Assembly (NCBI GenBank): GCA_016719605.1
Contig: JADJYW010000001.1
Coordinates: 682,001-746,000 of the forward strand
Length of the DNA stretch: 64,000 bases
Direction: 5' to 3'
From: Lewinellaceae bacterium
Lineage (GTDB): Bacteria; Bacteroidota; Bacteroidia; Chitinophagales; Saprospiraceae
Positions 34,354 to 43,251 of this stretch are shown here, piece by piece. Position numbers and translations under genes: made by a program. A model generated the notes under the pieces. The model was given only the letters and a program-made list of their open reading frames with translations. It was not told where the DNA came from and did not search any database. Positions within the stretch are counted from its first letter, which is position 1; the number at the start of each line of letters is the position of its first letter.

Positions 34354-35268
34354 ATGGCGATCTACTCGATTCGGGACCTGGAGAAACTTACAGGAATCAA
34401 GGCGCACACCATTAGAATATGGGAGCAGCGCTATCGTATTGTATCGCCTGCTCGTACCGACACGAATATCCGTTTTTACACAGATGAAAACCTTCGCCAT
34501 CTGTTCAATATCGCCTTGCTAAACCGCTATGGCTACAAGATCAGCAAGTTAGCCAAAATGCAACCGGAAGAGGTTGCCGCCCGCGTAGCCGAAATCGCCG
34601 AAAATAACAGTAGCCCCAACTCCCAGGCAGATGCGCTCACGTTGGCCATGATTGATCTGGATGAGGCGGCTTTTGATCGTATTTTTTCTGCATACAGCTG
34701 GGAACATGGCTTTGAACAGACCATGCTACAACTGGTGTATCCCTTCGTGGACAAGTTGAGCGTCCTTTGGATGACGCATAGCATCAGCCATGCCCACGAA
34801 AAATTTATTACAAACCTGATCCGGCGCAAATTAATGGTCGCTATTGATCGGGAACTGGCTGATGCCCGGCAGGAAAGCTCCAGGTTCCTACTCTATTTGC
34901 CCGATGGTGAAAGTCAGGAACTGACCTTGCTTTTTTTGCATTACCTGCTTCGCAGCCGCCAACAGCGGGTGGTTTATTTAGGCACCGGGATTTCACAAAA
35001 TGACTTGCGCGATGCCTGCCAGGCATTTCAGCCTGATTATGTCTACACGATTTTGCACGATCCTTTGGTACGCCAGTCCATTCAAACGTATATAGACAAT
35101 GCGGCCAAAGCGATTGGCAGCGGACAGTTTTTGCTAAGCGGCGCCCAGCTATACGTCAATCCGGTGAAACTTCCCGCCAATGCCCGACGCCTCGATGGCC
35201 TGCCCGATACCTTGCAACTGCTCGATAACCTGGTTCGGGAGCAGCAAGCCGGCACAGAAACTGAATAG
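34354..35268 (+). CDS. MerR-family regulator with degenerate B12-binding-type domain
   Basis: 304 aa. The N-terminal MerR HTH (about residues 1-70) has YSIRDLEKLTGIKAHTIRIWEQRY and a wing. A helical domain (about 90-165) resembles the CarH/LitR cobalamin-cap region. In the Wx9EH motif the Trp and Glu are kept (LWMTHSISHAHEKF) but His is replaced by Lys. The Rossmann-like domain (about 175-290) contains PDGESQELTLLFLHYLL where the B12 lower-ligand motif would read ExHxxG; both His and Gly are replaced. The protein therefore probably does not bind cobalamin and may sense another ligand or act constitutively. Relatives often control carotenoid genes, none of which are seen here. Confidence 0.85.
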   Translation: MAIYSIRDLEKLTGIKAHTIRIWEQRYRIVSPARTDTNIRFYTDENLRHLFNIALLNRYGYKISKLAKMQPEEVAARVAEIAENNSSPNSQADALTLAMIDLDEAAFDRIFSAYSWEHGFEQTMLQLVYPFVDKLSVLWMTHSISHAHEKFITNLIRRKLMVAIDRELADARQESSRFLLYLPDGESQELTLLFLHYLLRSRQQRVVYLGTGISQNDLRDACQAFQPDYVYTILHDPLVRQSIQTYIDNAAKAIGSGQFLLSGAQLYVNPVKLPANARRLDGLPDTLQLLDNLVREQQAGTETE

Positions 35269-35278
35269 ATAACAGCGC

Positions 35279-36175
35279 TCAACGCGTGTCCTGTTGTTTG
35301 CCGGCCAGCCACTGCGCCATCTTTTCTTCGGAAGGGTCTTTCTCGCGAATTTTATCCATCCAGCGCCGGGCAAATCCCCAGTTCTGCTCTCGCATGGCGA
35401 TCATCGCGCACAACGAAAACAGCGCGTCCTCCAGGTCTCTTGGGGCCTTGATTTCGGTAATGTCCCGAAAGGTTTGGAACGGCACATCGCCCGCTTGTCC
35501 CTTGCCGCCGAGGAATCTGTAGCCCAGGTTGATTCGCAAGGAGTCCTGCTCAAACGCTTTGTACTGACCAAAAATAACGAGGTCGGCTTCGCATCGTTTG
35601 CCGTTGCGGTCAGCCATTTGCAGAGACGATTCACCGTTTTCTTTATCTCGCTTGCCAATTCGGACCTCCACTGCAAGCTTGGCTTTCTGCGTGAGCCTGG
35701 AAATATCGTCCTGAATACGCAATTCAACTGCAGCAGTACGCGCGTCGAGGGGATCGAACGGGAGTACCAAAACATGCAGGGCTTTATCGTCGGCAAAACC
35801 AGGACACCTGCTTCGGTTATTTCCCCAAAAATACCACACGCCCAGTACTGCCAACACCAATACGGCTGCTCCGGCAAACATACGCGTCCGTCCTGTCTGT
35901 ACTGCGGCCGCAGGTACGCGACCGGCTTCCACATCATCGAGGATAGACAGGATAGCATCGGCGACTTTGCTGTACTCGCGCTGGGCTTCCTGGAAGGAAA
36001 GGATACCTTTCAGTTCTTGCCGGCGCACCTGTTCGTACCCGATTTGCAGCACCTCCAGGGTGCGCGCCAGGTTATTTTTATAACGCGCATCTTTCCGTAC
36101 CCATACCAGCAAGGCCTCCAATGCCTGCCCGGTTTGACCCTGTCGGAGCAGTTCCCGAACGTCGTTTGCTTCCAT
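35279..36175 (-). CDS. EAD11-like domain membrane protein with periplasmic domain
   Basis: 298 aa from the ATG at 36175. Residues about 1-85 (DVRELLRQGQTGQALEALL, KNNLARTLEVLQIGYEQV, GILSFQEAQREYSKVADAILSILDD) match the pattern of effector-associated domain 11, a small helical adaptor domain described in predicted bacterial conflict systems. A single membrane helix follows (about 97-117, AGAAVLVLAVLGVWYFWG). A C-terminal domain (about 130-298) resembles TolB-N/FlgO-like alpha/beta folds (ALHVLVLPFDPLD, ADLVIFGQYKAF). It starts 12 bp after the S9 peptidase stop, so both are probably cotranscribed. The partner carrying a matching EAD domain is not in this window. Domain naming is by eye. Confidence 0.55.
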   Translation of the reverse strand: MEANDVRELLRQGQTGQALEALLVWVRKDARYKNNLARTLEVLQIGYEQVRRQELKGILSFQEAQREYSKVADAILSILDDVEAGRVPAAAVQTGRTRMFAGAAVLVLAVLGVWYFWGNNRSRCPGFADDKALHVLVLPFDPLDARTAAVELRIQDDISRLTQKAKLAVEVRIGKRDKENGESSLQMADRNGKRCEADLVIFGQYKAFEQDSLRINLGYRFLGGKGQAGDVPFQTFRDITEIKAPRDLEDALFSLCAMIAMREQNWGFARRWMDKIREKDPSEEKMAQWLAGKQQDTR

Positions 36176-36187
36176 TTTGATCAAAAT

Positions 36188-38587
36188 TTACGGACGTTCA
36201 ATTTTTGCGTTTCCATTCTTTTCTGCCCATTCAAACATTTCCGCCAGCACATGCAACACGCTCTCGCGGCCCCGGTAGCCATGGCTTTCGTGGGGAAGCA
36301 TGACCAATCGGGCGTTCCCGCCATTCCCCTTGACGGCTTGAAACAAACGTTCCGACTGGATCGGAAAGGTGCCGGAATTGTTGTCGGCAGCGCCGTGGAT
36401 GAGCAAGAGCGGCTCATTGATTTTGTGGGCATGGGTGAATGGCGATACATTCATGTACACATCGGTGGCTTCCCAAAAAGAACGGCGCTCACTTTGAAAA
36501 CCAAAGGGGGTAAGGGTACGGTTGTAGGCGCCGGAGCGTGCAATGCCATAAGCGTAGTCGTCGGAATGTGCCAGCAGGGTAGCGGTCATAAATGCTCCGT
36601 AGGAATGGCCGCCTACGCCTACGCGCCTGGGATCAATGACGGCCAGCGAGTCCAGATAATCAATGGCGGCCCGGCCGGAAACGACAGCCTGTTCGACGAA
36701 GGTGTTGTTCATCGTCTCGGGGTCGCCCACGATGGGCATGGTCGCGTTCATGAGCACGGCATAGCCCTGCGTGACGAAAAAGAGGGGCGAGTCGTTGCGA
36801 TAAAACGTGAACGTATTCTCCGAACCCCGCACCTGTCCGGCAGTAGCCGCATCGGAGTACTCCAGCGGATAGGCCCAGATGAATAACGGCAACCGCTGCC
36901 CCGGCTGGTAACCGGGCGGCAGGTAAAGCGTGCCGGATAGCGGCACCCCGTCGTTGCGGGTGTATTTGACTAAACGTTTTTCAACACCGGTCAACTGGGG
37001 CGCAGGATCCTGAAAGGTGGTGAGCGCTTTGCGCGTTTTGGTTTTCAGGTCGGTCAAAAAAAAGTTGGGCGCCTCCGTCTTGCTTTGGTAACGTGTGATA
37101 ATTCGATTCGTGTTTTTTCCATCAAACATGACAAACTCCTCGAACGCACCGCCCGAACACTGAAAAACGGTTTCTTTTTTGCCTGTTGTCAAATTGATTT
37201 TGTCCAGACGCGGAAAATCGCCCTTGGGCGAGGCGCCCGATGTGCTGAACCATGCCCAGTCTCCATCTTGCAGCAGCACGCGATCTCCGCCCGGCAGGCG
37301 GGTGTACACGGGATTGCCGGGGTTGTTGTAGTCGTCGCGCGTACTGCGGTCGAAAAGCACCGTCTTGGTCGCGGGGCTGTTCAGATCGGTGCGGTAGGTG
37401 GTGCTCCAGCGCCGGTCGCGGTCAAATTCGGCAAGCAGAACAATGTCTTTGGTTGCCGTCCAGTCCATTCCGGCAAGCCGGTGCCGGGTTTGCAGTACCT
37501 CGGCGGGATCAGAGGTGAACGGGGCATCAAGACGCAGGAGTTTGTCCCGGAAATCAACTTTGTTGGTCGGATCGCCTCCGTCAAGGGCCTCCGCCCAGAG
37601 GAGTCGGGCAGGGTGCAGGGCTTGCCAACGGAAATTGCGCGGGCCGGAAATCACACCCTGACGCGGTGTGTCGTCGGTGACGGGCATATCGGCTACGGTG
37701 CGTACAAACTTGCCCTTGTGATCCCAAATTTCTGTTTTTCGGGAAAAATCGTAGTACGGCACGCTGTATGAAAACGGCTGCCGAAGCGTCGTCACGAGCA
37801 GGTACTTTTCGTCGGGCGACCAATCGGCGCCGGCATACAAACCGGGGGGAGCGAGTTGCGTGATTTTGTTGGTGCTGCTCGACACAAGCACCAGTTGGCT
37901 CGTGGCATAATACTCGAACAAGCGCTCGTCGTCGCTGTTCTGAAGCAAATCCTGGTAGGTGCGTACCTGCGCCAGTTTGCCGGCGGTGGTCTCCTCGATG
38001 ACCGGTCCGGACGGCACGGGAGAGGGCACGGGCGCTGCAGCTCGGTAGGGCGGTATGATTCGGGCCATCAGGTGGTCGTTGTCGTTCATCCATTCGAAGG
38101 CCCCGCCCAGCACATCGTTGAGCAGCAGATTGCCGGCACGACGCGATTGCCCCGTCCAGGTCTCGGCCACCCATAGTTCCACACCCTCGGGTTTGTGTAT
38201 GCCGAAGGCAATTTTTCGCCCGTCGGGCGACCATTGTGGCATGCCGGCCAGGGCGCCGTCGGCCGGCAACTGGATGCGCACCGGTTCGTCCTGTATCAGC
38301 CAGCGGATCGTAATGGCGGTGTATTCGGTGGTGTTTTGGCGGCTATTCAGCACCGGATTGATGCGCAGGCCGGCGAGGCGCAGGAATGGCTGGGCCAGGG
38401 TGGCGATACCCGGGTTGGGGTTGTAGTCCACCAACAAAATCGCTTGGTTGGTCGGGCTGGTGCTGGACATCGGGGTGGGCGCCGCCAGCACAATGGCCGA
38501 TACATCGGCAGGCGGTTGCTTGTAGGTGCTTTGGGCTTGGGAGGAAAACGGCAGGAGCAAAAACAGGTAGAAAAAACGCTGAAGCAT
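36188..38587 (-). CDS. Secreted S9 family prolyl oligopeptidase
   Basis: 799 aa from the ATG at 38587 (MLQRFFYLFLLLPFSSQAQ), a clear signal peptide; an upstream extension lacks one. An N-terminal beta-propeller (about residues 30-520) has PQWSPDGRKIAFG and DWSPDEKYLLVT units. A C-terminal alpha/beta hydrolase (about 540-799) has the nucleophile Ser in GVGGHSYGAFM, Asp in LLIHGAADNNSG and His in LPHESHGYRGR. It cleaves small peptides in the periplasm or outside. Relatives include glutamyl endopeptidase-like and DPP4-like enzymes; exact specificity is not clear. It is followed by the EAD11-like gene. Confidence 0.92.
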   Translation of the reverse strand: MLQRFFYLFLLLPFSSQAQSTYKQPPADVSAIVLAAPTPMSSTSPTNQAILLVDYNPNPGIATLAQPFLRLAGLRINPVLNSRQNTTEYTAITIRWLIQDEPVRIQLPADGALAGMPQWSPDGRKIAFGIHKPEGVELWVAETWTGQSRRAGNLLLNDVLGGAFEWMNDNDHLMARIIPPYRAAAPVPSPVPSGPVIEETTAGKLAQVRTYQDLLQNSDDERLFEYYATSQLVLVSSSTNKITQLAPPGLYAGADWSPDEKYLLVTTLRQPFSYSVPYYDFSRKTEIWDHKGKFVRTVADMPVTDDTPRQGVISGPRNFRWQALHPARLLWAEALDGGDPTNKVDFRDKLLRLDAPFTSDPAEVLQTRHRLAGMDWTATKDIVLLAEFDRDRRWSTTYRTDLNSPATKTVLFDRSTRDDYNNPGNPVYTRLPGGDRVLLQDGDWAWFSTSGASPKGDFPRLDKINLTTGKKETVFQCSGGAFEEFVMFDGKNTNRIITRYQSKTEAPNFFLTDLKTKTRKALTTFQDPAPQLTGVEKRLVKYTRNDGVPLSGTLYLPPGYQPGQRLPLFIWAYPLEYSDAATAGQVRGSENTFTFYRNDSPLFFVTQGYAVLMNATMPIVGDPETMNNTFVEQAVVSGRAAIDYLDSLAVIDPRRVGVGGHSYGAFMTATLLAHSDDYAYGIARSGAYNRTLTPFGFQSERRSFWEATDVYMNVSPFTHAHKINEPLLLIHGAADNNSGTFPIQSERLFQAVKGNGGNARLVMLPHESHGYRGRESVLHVLAEMFEWAEKNGNAKIERP

Positions 38588-38658
38588 AGCAGTAGAAAGT
38601 GAAGAGCGATAAATAAGCAAGCGATACAACACCAGATGAATGGGGCAAAACATACGGA

Positions 38659-39119
38659 TCACCAGTCAATCCGCTTTTTCATCAACGCAGCGCCGATATT
38701 CACGAGAAATACCAGTTGACCCAGCGTGTAGATGCCCATCAGCAGGCCGGTAACCCAATCGTTGTCGTTTGAGCCTGCCAGGAAAAAAGTCGTTTGGGTC
38801 AGTTCGCTGTAGCCGGCGTAAAGCAAAAAACTGCCCAACCCGATGGTTGATAGCGCAAAATGCAGGAGGTTGAGTCGGGGGCTGGCCGGCCGGTTGAAGC
38901 GGTACAAAAGCCAGTAAATCAGTGCAAAGACCAAAAAATAAGGCGCCATCATTACAAACATCCCTGCCGCCATCCGAATGGCGCGCTCCAGATTACTTTG
39001 ATCGCTGAAGGGCGTACCGCCGATGCGCCGCTCCAGCCGCAAGCCCGCCACCAGTACTACGACCCCGGCGGCGCCTATCCAAAAAAAAATTTTGGCGGGC
39101 TGGTGCAGGATGGTTGCAT
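38659..39119 (-). CDS. Small four-helix membrane protein, frameshift near the start
   Basis: No recognised family. The frame ending at 38659 has no ATG start; its first start-like codon is a GTG at 39051 in the middle of a hydrophobic stretch. An ATG at 39119 (MQPSCTSPPKFFF) is in another frame. One extra base in the A9 run 39081-39089 joins the two as PPKFFFWIGAAGVVVLVAGL, giving 153 aa and a complete first helix. Further hydrophobic segments: FVMMAPYFLVFALIYWLLY, LLHFALSTIGLGSFLLYAGY and TGLLMGIYTLGQLVFLVNIG. It lies between the PAP2 gene (18 bp) and the S9 peptidase gene. Confidence 0.6.
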
Positions 39120-39137
39120 AGATGCCCGTGGGTGGGG

Positions 39138-39843
39138 TTAGTTTTTCAGATCCTTCCGGGGCAGGGGAGTTGCTTCAATGTCCATATCCGGTTGCTTGTA
39201 AATTCCTGTATCCAAACCTTTGTGGTTTTGTAGCCAGCGCGTGTTGATTTCCCACACCACAGCGGCCACAAAAGCCCGACCAACGCCGCCGAGCACATCC
39301 ACCAGGAAATGTTGTACCAAAAAAATGCGGGACAGCGCCACCAGCATGGCCGTTGAGGCGCAGGCCAGCCCGAGCAAAGGCCACCGCCGCCCGCCGAGGA
39401 GGGCGATCACACCAAACAGACCAAAAGCCGCCATGGTATGTCCGGAGGGGAAACTGGTTTGGCCGCCGTGGAGCCTGACATCCGGCACGAACACCACATA
39501 ATTGGAAACACTGTGGTCCGCAAAATATGTAATCGGGCGGGCGGTGCCGATCTGGTCTTTGAGCAGGTACGAGGTGGGCATAATGATCAGCCCCGCCAGC
39601 GCGATGAGCAGGGCGTACCGGAAGCGCCACAACATGGAAACCAGTCCGAGTACTACGAAAGCCGGTGCCTCGCCCAAGCGGGTAACCCAGCGAAAAAACG
39701 TGTTCAGCGGCTCCGTGCGGAACGGGTTCAGGTAGATAATTTCGACGCCGTGCAGGACAAACAGCAGCAGGGCAAGCCCTGCGTTGAAAAAAAAGCAGAA
39801 CCGGGATAAAAAACCAGGAATTGGACCAAAATGCTTGTTTCAT
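39138..39843 (-). CDS. PAP2 family phosphatase, frameshift near the N terminus
   Basis: Membrane lipid-phosphate phosphatase. Motifs KDQIGTARP (KxxxxxxRP), PSGHT and SRIFLVQHFLVD (SRxxxxxHxxxD) are complete in the frame 39677-39138. The ATG at 39843 (MKQAFWSNSWFFIPVLLFF) is in another frame and overlaps the LptF/G stop codon (ATGA). Removing one base from the A8 run 39787-39794 gives FFNAGLALLLFVLHGVEIIYLNPF and a 234-aa protein. It could dephosphorylate undecaprenyl-PP or phosphatidyl-glycerol-P, or act on lipid A; the location after an LPS-transport permease makes envelope lipid use likely. Confidence 0.82.
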
Positions 39844-41420
39844 GCAGGTATCGCTTGTTTTTCGAGCCGCCGCCGCAACTGGAGCATCAGGCGGTCTATG
39901 CGGTCGGTGCTGAACATCTGGGCATCATTCACGGCCCGCCGGGTAAGAAAAGCAGCCATCGGCATCAGTACCATACAGGGTACCATGGCCGCCCAAAAGG
40001 GCGTGAGGATGTACGCTTCTGCCAACTTCCGGCACAGGATGGTCAGCATGACAAAGGTGACAAAAAAAATGATGGATACCAGAATAGGATATCCAAAACC
40101 GCCCTTGCGGATAATAGCCCCCATCGGCGCTCCGATGAACAAAAACACAAAACATACCAGCGCAAAACTGTACTTGACGTACAGCTCGTATCTGGTCTTG
40201 ACGGCCTCCTTCCGGCGGCTGTCTATCTGCGCGGCGCGGCGCTCCACGATGACTTTGGCTGTGCGCGACTGGATAGCGGCGTCGCGCAGGAGTTTTTCGC
40301 GACTTTTTTGCTCAAAGGTTTCGGCGAGGGTGGCATACTCCGGCAACGGCTTGCCGAGTACCTGACGGGGCAGTTCGGGGCCGGTGGTGATACCGGGCGC
40401 CCGCGGTAGCGGCGTGGTGTTTCGGTTGCCCCGGGCCAATGCCGCTACCCGCGCCAGAGAATCCTTTTGCGCCCGACGCCAGGCGATGGAGTCCACCGGC
40501 GGCGGCTCGGGTTTTTGCGCCAGGCGGTACAGGTTGGCGAGCAGCTCGTCGGCCATGTCCACGCGGTTGGTGTCTATTTCCTGGTGCAGGGAATCTATGC
40601 TTTTGCGCAGCTGGTTCATGCTCAGCATGGAGCGCTGGGTTTTGAAACGATCCTCGTCGGTGCGGTTCATCTCAAACTCGCCGAGATCCCACACTTTTGT
40701 CCAGGATTTGAAATGCGTGCGGATGAACGGGTAGCCCTCGCCGCCTGCCCGGCCTTGCGGGCCTGGCTCCTGGTATTGAGCGCCGTCGTACAGGTTCATG
40801 ACAAAAAAACGCTTGTCGCGGGTGGTGAACATCTGGCCGCTGTCGGCCAATATCTGGTTGAAACGGAGTTTGCCGGAATTGGTCTGATCCTCGATGAGCA
40901 CGTCCCGGATGGTTTCGCCGTCGTCGGCCTTGTCGCCGATGCGGATGACAAATTGCCGAAAATCTTCATTAAAAATGCCTTTTTCGAGGGTCAGCGCGGG
41001 TTTTTGTTTGCGGATATCGTAGAGGCGGGACTTGAATTTCAGGTTGGCAATCGGAATCAGAAAGTCGGAGCAGATGTAGGAAAAAAGCGCGATGCCGGCG
41101 GCAATGAATACCAGCCCGCGCATGATGCGCAACAGGGAAACGCCCGCCGATTTCATACTGGAAAGTTCGTAGCGTTCGGCCAGGTTGCCCATGACCATCA
41201 CCGAGGCGATCAGCACGGCAATGGGCAACGCCATCGGGAATGTGGAGATGGACAGGTAGCCGATCAGCTCCAGCATGATGAAAATGCTGATGCCCTTGCC
41301 CGCAATCTCGTCTATGTACAACCACAAAAACTGCATGACCAGCACGAACAACGCAATGCCAAAAGACACTGCAAAAGGCCCGACAAAACTGGCAAGCAGG
41401 AGCTTGTCTATTTTTTTCAT
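39840..41420 (-). CDS. LptF/LptG family permease
   Basis: 526 aa. An N-terminal membrane segment (KLLLASFVGPFAVSFGIALFVLVMQFLWLYIDEIAGKG) with three helices, a periplasmic beta-jellyroll (about residues 130-240), and a Pro/Arg-rich insertion (about 275-370, with coiled parts). Three C-terminal helices follow (YSFALVCFVFLFIGAPMGAIIRKGGFG, ILVSIIFFVTFVMLTIL, FWAAMVPCMVLMPMAAFL). It forms the membrane part of the LPS-extracting ABC transporter with LptB. LptF and LptG cannot be told apart here. It overlaps the PAP2 start by 4 bp and is 33 bp after rpe. Confidence 0.9.
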   Translation of the reverse strand: MKKIDKLLLASFVGPFAVSFGIALFVLVMQFLWLYIDEIAGKGISIFIMLELIGYLSISTFPMALPIAVLIASVMVMGNLAERYELSSMKSAGVSLLRIMRGLVFIAAGIALFSYICSDFLIPIANLKFKSRLYDIRKQKPALTLEKGIFNEDFRQFVIRIGDKADDGETIRDVLIEDQTNSGKLRFNQILADSGQMFTTRDKRFFVMNLYDGAQYQEPGPQGRAGGEGYPFIRTHFKSWTKVWDLGEFEMNRTDEDRFKTQRSMLSMNQLRKSIDSLHQEIDTNRVDMADELLANLYRLAQKPEPPPVDSIAWRRAQKDSLARVAALARGNRNTTPLPRAPGITTGPELPRQVLGKPLPEYATLAETFEQKSREKLLRDAAIQSRTAKVIVERRAAQIDSRRKEAVKTRYELYVKYSFALVCFVFLFIGAPMGAIIRKGGFGYPILVSIIFFVTFVMLTILCRKLAEAYILTPFWAAMVPCMVLMPMAAFLTRRAVNDAQMFSTDRIDRLMLQLRRRLEKQAIPA

Positions 41421-41453
41421 ATTGTTTTAACCACTTGTCCAATCGGAAAACCG

Positions 41454-42122
41454 CTAACTAAACTTCCGCTCAAACGCTTTCAGCGCGGCTATCGTTGCCT
41501 TGGGGTCTTTGGCGCCGAACACACTGCTGCCGGCCACCAATACATCGGCGCCGGCCTGAAGCAGGGCTTCGGCATTTTGAAGACCCACGCCGCCGTCTAT
41601 CTCGATGAGGGTGGGTGCATTGGCCGTAGCGATCATTTCCCGCAGTTTCCGAATTTTGGAAAGGGTTTGGTAAATGAATTTTTGGCCGCCAAATCCCGGA
41701 TTGACCGACATGAGGCACACCAGATCAATATCCTCAATCAAGTCTTCCAGCACCTGTACGGGTGTGTGCGGGTTCAGGGCTACCCCCGCCATGGCGCCGG
41801 TTTCCCTGATCTGGTGTACCGTGCGGTGCAGGTGCGGGCAGGCTTCGTAGTGCACGGTGATGACCTCCGCGCCCACCTGCCGAAAAGCCTCGATGTACTT
41901 TTCCGGCTCCACGATCATCAGGTGTACATCGAGCGGTTTTTGGGCCATTTTGTGGATGGCCTCGATGATAAACATGCCAAACGTGATGTTGGGCACGAAT
42001 CGCCCGTCCATCACATCGAGGTGAAACCAGTCGGCCTCGCTTTGGTTGACCAAATCAATTTCTTCGCCCAGCCGCGTGAAATCGGCGGCCAGAACGGACG
42101 GTGCTATTTTGTGCTTTTCCAA
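41454..42122 (-). CDS. rpe: Ribulose-phosphate 3-epimerase
   Basis: 222 aa, normal length. TIM-barrel enzyme interconverting ribulose-5-P and xylulose-5-P in the pentose phosphate pathway. Motifs: IAPSVLAADF, FHLDVMDGRFVPNITFG (metal His/Asp), DVHLMIVEPEKY, LMSVNPGFGGQKFI and IEIDGGVG (second catalytic Asp). It lies 13 bp downstream of the exonuclease gene on the same strand, so an operon exonuclease-rpe-lptFG-PAP2 is likely. Confidence 0.97.
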   Translation of the reverse strand: MEKHKIAPSVLAADFTRLGEEIDLVNQSEADWFHLDVMDGRFVPNITFGMFIIEAIHKMAQKPLDVHLMIVEPEKYIEAFRQVGAEVITVHYEACPHLHRTVHQIRETGAMAGVALNPHTPVQVLEDLIEDIDLVCLMSVNPGFGGQKFIYQTLSKIRKLREMIATANAPTLIEIDGGVGLQNAEALLQAGADVLVAGSSVFGAKDPKATIAALKAFERKFS

Positions 42123-42135
42123 ATCGAAAAGTGTT

Positions 42136-42894
42136 TTATCGGACGATAACTACCTGGTCTTCGCGCAGCAGCGGGTGGCGTTTCATTCGGAGGAAGAGTT
42201 GTACGGTGGCCAACACGTCTTTTTCGCAGTAGGCGGCTATGCGGTCGAGGTCGCGTTCCTGCCAGTAAACGCCGGCCACCTCGCTGCCGTCCATGTCGTC
42301 TTTGGGCGATGGGAACCCGAAAACGGCGGCGAGCAAGCGCAGGGAGGTGTAGTTTTTGAGGTCGCCGAATTTCCACATTTCCATCGTGTCCAGCAGGTGT
42401 TTAGTTTCCCAGGGCTTGCGTCCGGCGATGTCGAGGATGCGCGGGAAAGGCAATTGGTTTACCAGGAGCCGGCGACAGATGCAGGGCACGTCGAACTCGC
42501 GGATGTTGTGCCCGCAGACGGCAAATTTGTCGGGGTTGTTGAAATGTTTTCCGAGCAGCTCGCTGAAATCCTCCAGCAAATTGGCTTCTGTATGGTTGGC
42601 GTACGACTTGAGGCGCAGCAACGGCTCCTTGCTGTCCGCCTGGCGGGTCAGAAACCCAACTGAGATGCAAACGATTTTGCCAAACTCGGCGTAGATGCCG
42701 GCGCGTTCCGCAAACAAATGTGCGATTTCATCAAATTCGAGTTCCTCCTGTGGTTTGCGCAGGATACCGCGGGCTTTGACTCCCCAGAGTTCTTGCATTT
42801 CCTCGCTCATTTCTTCAAAATCGGATACACCGGGTACCGTTTCGACATCGAGGAAAAGGATGTTGTACAGATCGAATGAATCAAAGAGTGACAT
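42136..42894 (-). CDS. 3'-5' exonuclease (PolB-like DEDDy)
   Basis: 252 aa from the ATG at 42894 (MSLFDSFDLYNILFLDVETVPG). A longer frame to 42978 is rejected since a -7 box lies at 42931. Exonuclease motifs: LFLDVETVP (ExoI, D and E), CGHNIREFDVPCICR (ExoII) and YCEKDVLATVQ (ExoIII, YxxxD), so a DEDDy enzyme of the group often annotated as ribonuclease H-like or polysaccharide-biosynthesis-related exonuclease. No polymerase domain. It probably acts in DNA repair or nucleic acid trimming. Confidence 0.85.
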   Translation of the reverse strand: MSLFDSFDLYNILFLDVETVPGVSDFEEMSEEMQELWGVKARGILRKPQEELEFDEIAHLFAERAGIYAEFGKIVCISVGFLTRQADSKEPLLRLKSYANHTEANLLEDFSELLGKHFNNPDKFAVCGHNIREFDVPCICRRLLVNQLPFPRILDIAGRKPWETKHLLDTMEMWKFGDLKNYTSLRLLAAVFGFPSPKDDMDGSEVAGVYWQERDLDRIAAYCEKDVLATVQLFLRMKRHPLLREDQVVIVR

Positions 42895-43251
42895 AGCCGG
42901 GAGCAGTGTTGGGTTTGTATTTTTGATGGGCAAATGTAGGGCATATTGCCCCCTTTTTGCAGGCACGACGCGGATCAATTCTTTAAAAGTATGCCTGTAT
43001 GCACACGCCGGACTTAAAAAATACTTCGGGGTATTCCCCTAAAAATGTGCCGGGAGTTCCAACCAATTTTAGTTTTCTCAGGGCAAAAAGACAACAACCC
43101 CTTGATGGAGCAAGTTAATTGGTTGACTTTTGCAGCACACAACAGCACAAACACAAATCAGTCATCTGACAATAATCCGGGATTTAAAACTGCCTATGCG
43201 CTAAATTCTTCGACATCTTTTCTAACGTTAAACCTTTTATATTTTTCAATT
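42895..43251. promoter_or_regulatory. 357-bp divergent intergenic region with one clear -7 box
   Basis: It separates the exonuclease operon (minus) from the coiled-coil protein gene (plus). At 42931-42938 CAAATGTA is an exact TAnnTTTG on the minus strand, 37 bp before the exonuclease ATG. For the plus gene no exact box is seen; an AT-rich tract (43220-43250) directly precedes its ATG. I see no coding sequence or strong RNA structure. Confidence 0.45.

Noticed and set aside
35294..36886. 530-codon plus-strand frame over the EAD11-like and S9 peptidase genes
   Set aside because: Spans two real genes on the other strand, including the S9 catalytic region; no domain.
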